Positions 61,511 through 64,000 of a stretch of DNA of 64,000 nucleotides are shown one piece after another. Every line of letters begins with the position of its first letter. The stretch's first letter is position 1. Under the pieces are notes generated by a model. It did no database searches. It was not told the DNA's origin and saw only the letters and a list, made by a program, of their open reading frames with translations. Location: positions 699,816-763,815 of the forward strand of contig NZ_KB903217.1 of NCBI RefSeq assembly GCF_000379625.1. The letters are read 5' to 3'. The translations under genes were made by a program, and so were the position numbers. The DNA comes from Actinomycetospora chiangmaiensis DSM 45062. Its GTDB lineage: Bacteria > Actinomycetota > Actinomycetes > Mycobacteriales > Pseudonocardiaceae.

Positions 61511-62112
61511 TGCCGGGCACTCAGCGCCGCGAGGGCGGCGGCCAGGGCGGGCGCGACCGCGACCGTCAGGGCGGCGGCCGCGGCGGCGCCCAGGACAGGA
61601 CGCCGCACCTCGAGCGCGTCGTCGCCATCAACCGCGTGGCCAAGGTCGTCAAGGGCGGCCGTCGCTTCAGCTTCACCGCGCTCGTCATCGTCGGCAACGG
61701 CGACGGCGAGGTCGGGGTGGGCTACGGCAAGGCCAAGGAGGTGCCGGCCGCGATCGCCAAGGGCGTGGAGGAGGCGAAGAAGAACTTCTTCCGCGTCCCC
61801 CGGATCGGCGGCACCATCACGCACCCGGTGCAGGGTGAGGACGCCGCCGGCGTCGTGCTCCTGCGCCCCGCGAGCCCCGGTACCGGCGTCATCGCCGGTG
61901 GCCCGGTGCGCGCGGTCCTGGAGTGCGCGGGGATCCAGGACATCCTGTCCAAGTCCCTGGGCAGCCAGAACGCCATCAACATCGTGCACGCCACGGTGGC
62001 GGCCCTGAAGGCGCTGCAGGTCCCCGAGGCCGTCGCGGCCCGTCGTGGGCTGCCGCTGGACGAGGTCGCGCCGGCCCGGATGCTGCGCCAGCGCGCGGGT
62101 CAGGGGGTCTGA
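61510..62112 (+). CDS. rpsE: 30S ribosomal protein S5
   Basis: 200 aa from ATG 61510, with GGGAAGGA 6 nt upstream. An Arg/Gly/Gln-rich N-terminal extension of about 32 residues leads to the core [40 protein letters not shown] and [20 protein letters not shown]. Decoding-accuracy and mRNA-helicase protein. Confidence 0.98.
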   Translation: MPGTQRREGGGQGGRDRDRQGGGRGGAQDRTPHLERVVAINRVAKVVKGGRRFSFTALVIVGNGDGEVGVGYGKAKEVPAAIAKGVEEAKKNFFRVPRIGGTITHPVQGEDAAGVVLLRPASPGTGVIAGGPVRAVLECAGIQDILSKSLGSQNAINIVHATVAALKALQVPEAVAARRGLPLDEVAPARMLRQRAGQGV

Positions 62113-62114
62113 TC

Positions 62115-62294
62115 ATGGCCGAGCTGAAGGTCACGCAGGTCAAGTCGGTGATCGGGGGCAAGCGCAACCAGCGCGAGACCCTCCGGACGCTGGGCCTGCG
62201 TCGCATCGGCGCCACGGTCACGCGGCCGGACGACGCGCAGAACCGCGGGCTCGTCCACACCGTGCGGCACCTCGTCACCGTCGAGGAGGTCTGA
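62115..62294 (+). CDS. rpmD: 50S ribosomal protein L30
   Basis: 59 aa from ATG 62115: [40 protein letters not shown], ending [10 protein letters not shown]. Two nt after rpsE and 1 nt before rplO. Confidence 0.98.
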   Translation: MAELKVTQVKSVIGGKRNQRETLRTLGLRRIGATVTRPDDAQNRGLVHTVRHLVTVEEV

Positions 62295-62295
62295 C

Positions 62296-62757
62296 ATGGC
62301 CAGCGACAGTTCCGCACCGCTGAAGCTCCACCACCTCCGTCCGGCTCCCGGGAGCAAGACGGAGAAGACCCGCGTGGGTCGCGGTGAGGGCTCGAAGGGC
62401 AAGACCGCCGGTCGCGGTACGAAGGGCACGGGCGCCCGCAAGAACGTGCCCGCGCGCTTCGAGGGCGGCCAGATGCCGCTGCAGATGCGCCTGCCGAAGC
62501 TCAAGGGCTTCCGCAACCGCAACAAGGTGGTCGCGCAGGTCGTCAACATCGGCGACCTCGCCCGCCTGTTCCCGGACGGCGGTGAGGTCGGCCCGGCCGA
62601 GCTCGTCGCCGCCGGCGCCGTCCGCGCGGGGCACCCGGTGAAGGTGCTCGGCGAGGGCGACCTGGGCTCGGTGACGCTGCAGGTGAGCGCGCACGCGTTC
62701 TCCGGCGCCGCCAGCGAGAAGATCGGTGCCGCGGGCGGGACGACCACCGTCCTGTAG
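62296..62757 (+). CDS. rplO: 50S ribosomal protein L15
   Basis: 153 aa. [60 protein letters not shown]. Late assembly protein. Followed by a terminator and a promoter-length gap before secY. Confidence 0.99.
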   Translation: MASDSSAPLKLHHLRPAPGSKTEKTRVGRGEGSKGKTAGRGTKGTGARKNVPARFEGGQMPLQMRLPKLKGFRNRNKVVAQVVNIGDLARLFPDGGEVGPAELVAAGAVRAGHPVKVLGEGDLGSVTLQVSAHAFSGAASEKIGAAGGTTTVL

Positions 62758-62776
62758 TCCGCGCACCACCCGCGCC

Positions 62777-62817
62777 ACGGGCCCGGAGGAGCTCACCCCG
62801 AGCACCTCCGGGCCCGT
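62777..62817 (+). terminator. Terminator after rplO
   Basis: A 13-bp stem ACGGGCCCGGAGG/CCTCCGGGCCCGT encloses a 15-nt loop with its own GCTC/GAGC mini-stem. It ends the spc transcript before secY. The rest of the gap (62818-63033) shows GTTACCCT near 62908-62915 as a possible -10 for secY and nothing else. Confidence 0.7.
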
Positions 62818-63033
62818 TCGCGTCCCCGGACCTGCCCGGACCTCCCCGGTGCCGGGTTCGGCCACGGGTCCCGGTCCCCGTCGCTCCGTGGGCCGAAACC
62901 GGCTGCTGTTACCCTCGCCGGAGGCCGCTCCGCGTCTCGTCGGACCGCCCCGGGTCCCGGGGTGTCGGCCGCTCCGGCCGGGGTCACCCGGCCGTGCGGC
63001 GGGCCTGCAATCGACGACCAGCTGGAGGTCCGA

Positions 63034-64000
<967 letters not shown>

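Overview
The window is 64 kb of very GC-rich DNA, about 72% GC by eye, from an actinobacterium. I place it in the Pseudonocardiales, Pseudonocardia- or Actinomycetospora-like, as an inference from gene content: a complete Mce lipid-import operon, hadA-hadB mycolate-type dehydratase genes, a luciferase-like F420-type oxidoreductase, a WS/DGAT acyltransferase, many GTG/TTG starts and actinobacterial RpoC and NusG architectures. I see no rRNA, insertion sequence, phage gene or CRISPR array.

Layout. (1) 1-16.1 kb is an accessory lipid/xenobiotic metabolism region. It holds a truncated AraC-type regulator, a mycothiol-dependent-isomerase-like protein, an F420-type oxidoreductase with an acyl-CoA dehydrogenase (FadE), two acyl-CoA ligases (FadD), a ferredoxin with a cytochrome P450, a short-chain dehydrogenase with a TetR regulator, and an aldehyde dehydrogenase-FadD-hydrolase-WS/DGAT operon. 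An epoxide-hydrolase-like protein, a one-helix membrane peptide and CinA follow. Together they look able to oxidise a hydrophobic substrate (P450, SDR, ALDH), activate it to a CoA ester (FadD), then desaturate it (FadE) or esterify it (WS/DGAT). (2) 16.4-22.2 kb has a membrane GGDEF-EAL protein with a degenerate GGDEF motif, tRNA-Thr and tRNA-Met, rpmG-hadA-hadB, then a secreted SGNH lipase and an aspartate aminotransferase on the other strand. (3) 22.2-26.5 kb is tRNA-Trp-secE-nusG-rplK-rplA and, after a strong hairpin and an L10-type leader, rplJ-rplL.

(4) 26.8-39.5 kb is a complete Mce operon, mkl-yrbEA-yrbEB-mceABCDEF and two Mce-associated membrane proteins. It sits between rplL and rpoB, has mostly 4-nt stop/start overlaps, and is preceded by a near-perfect 22-bp palindrome. 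(5) 40.0-52.4 kb is rpoB-rpoC, then rpsL-rpsG-fusA-tuf. (6) 52.7-64 kb is the S10 and spc ribosomal protein clusters in standard order, ending in a truncated secY.

Points of most interest. Two unexpected short ORFs are wedged into the spc operon with translational-coupling overlaps at both ends. One is an 83-codon ORF between rpsN and rpsH; its codon-position composition switches frame at a CCCCC run, into the frame that is open through to S8. The other is a 22-codon ORF between rplR and rpsE. The first Mce-associated gene has no ATG, GTG or TTG start able to include its membrane helix. The Mkl ATPase has a tail of roughly 200 residues, largely acidic. RpoB has two natural substitutions in the rifampicin region. 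All promoter and operator calls are by eye and carry low confidence.
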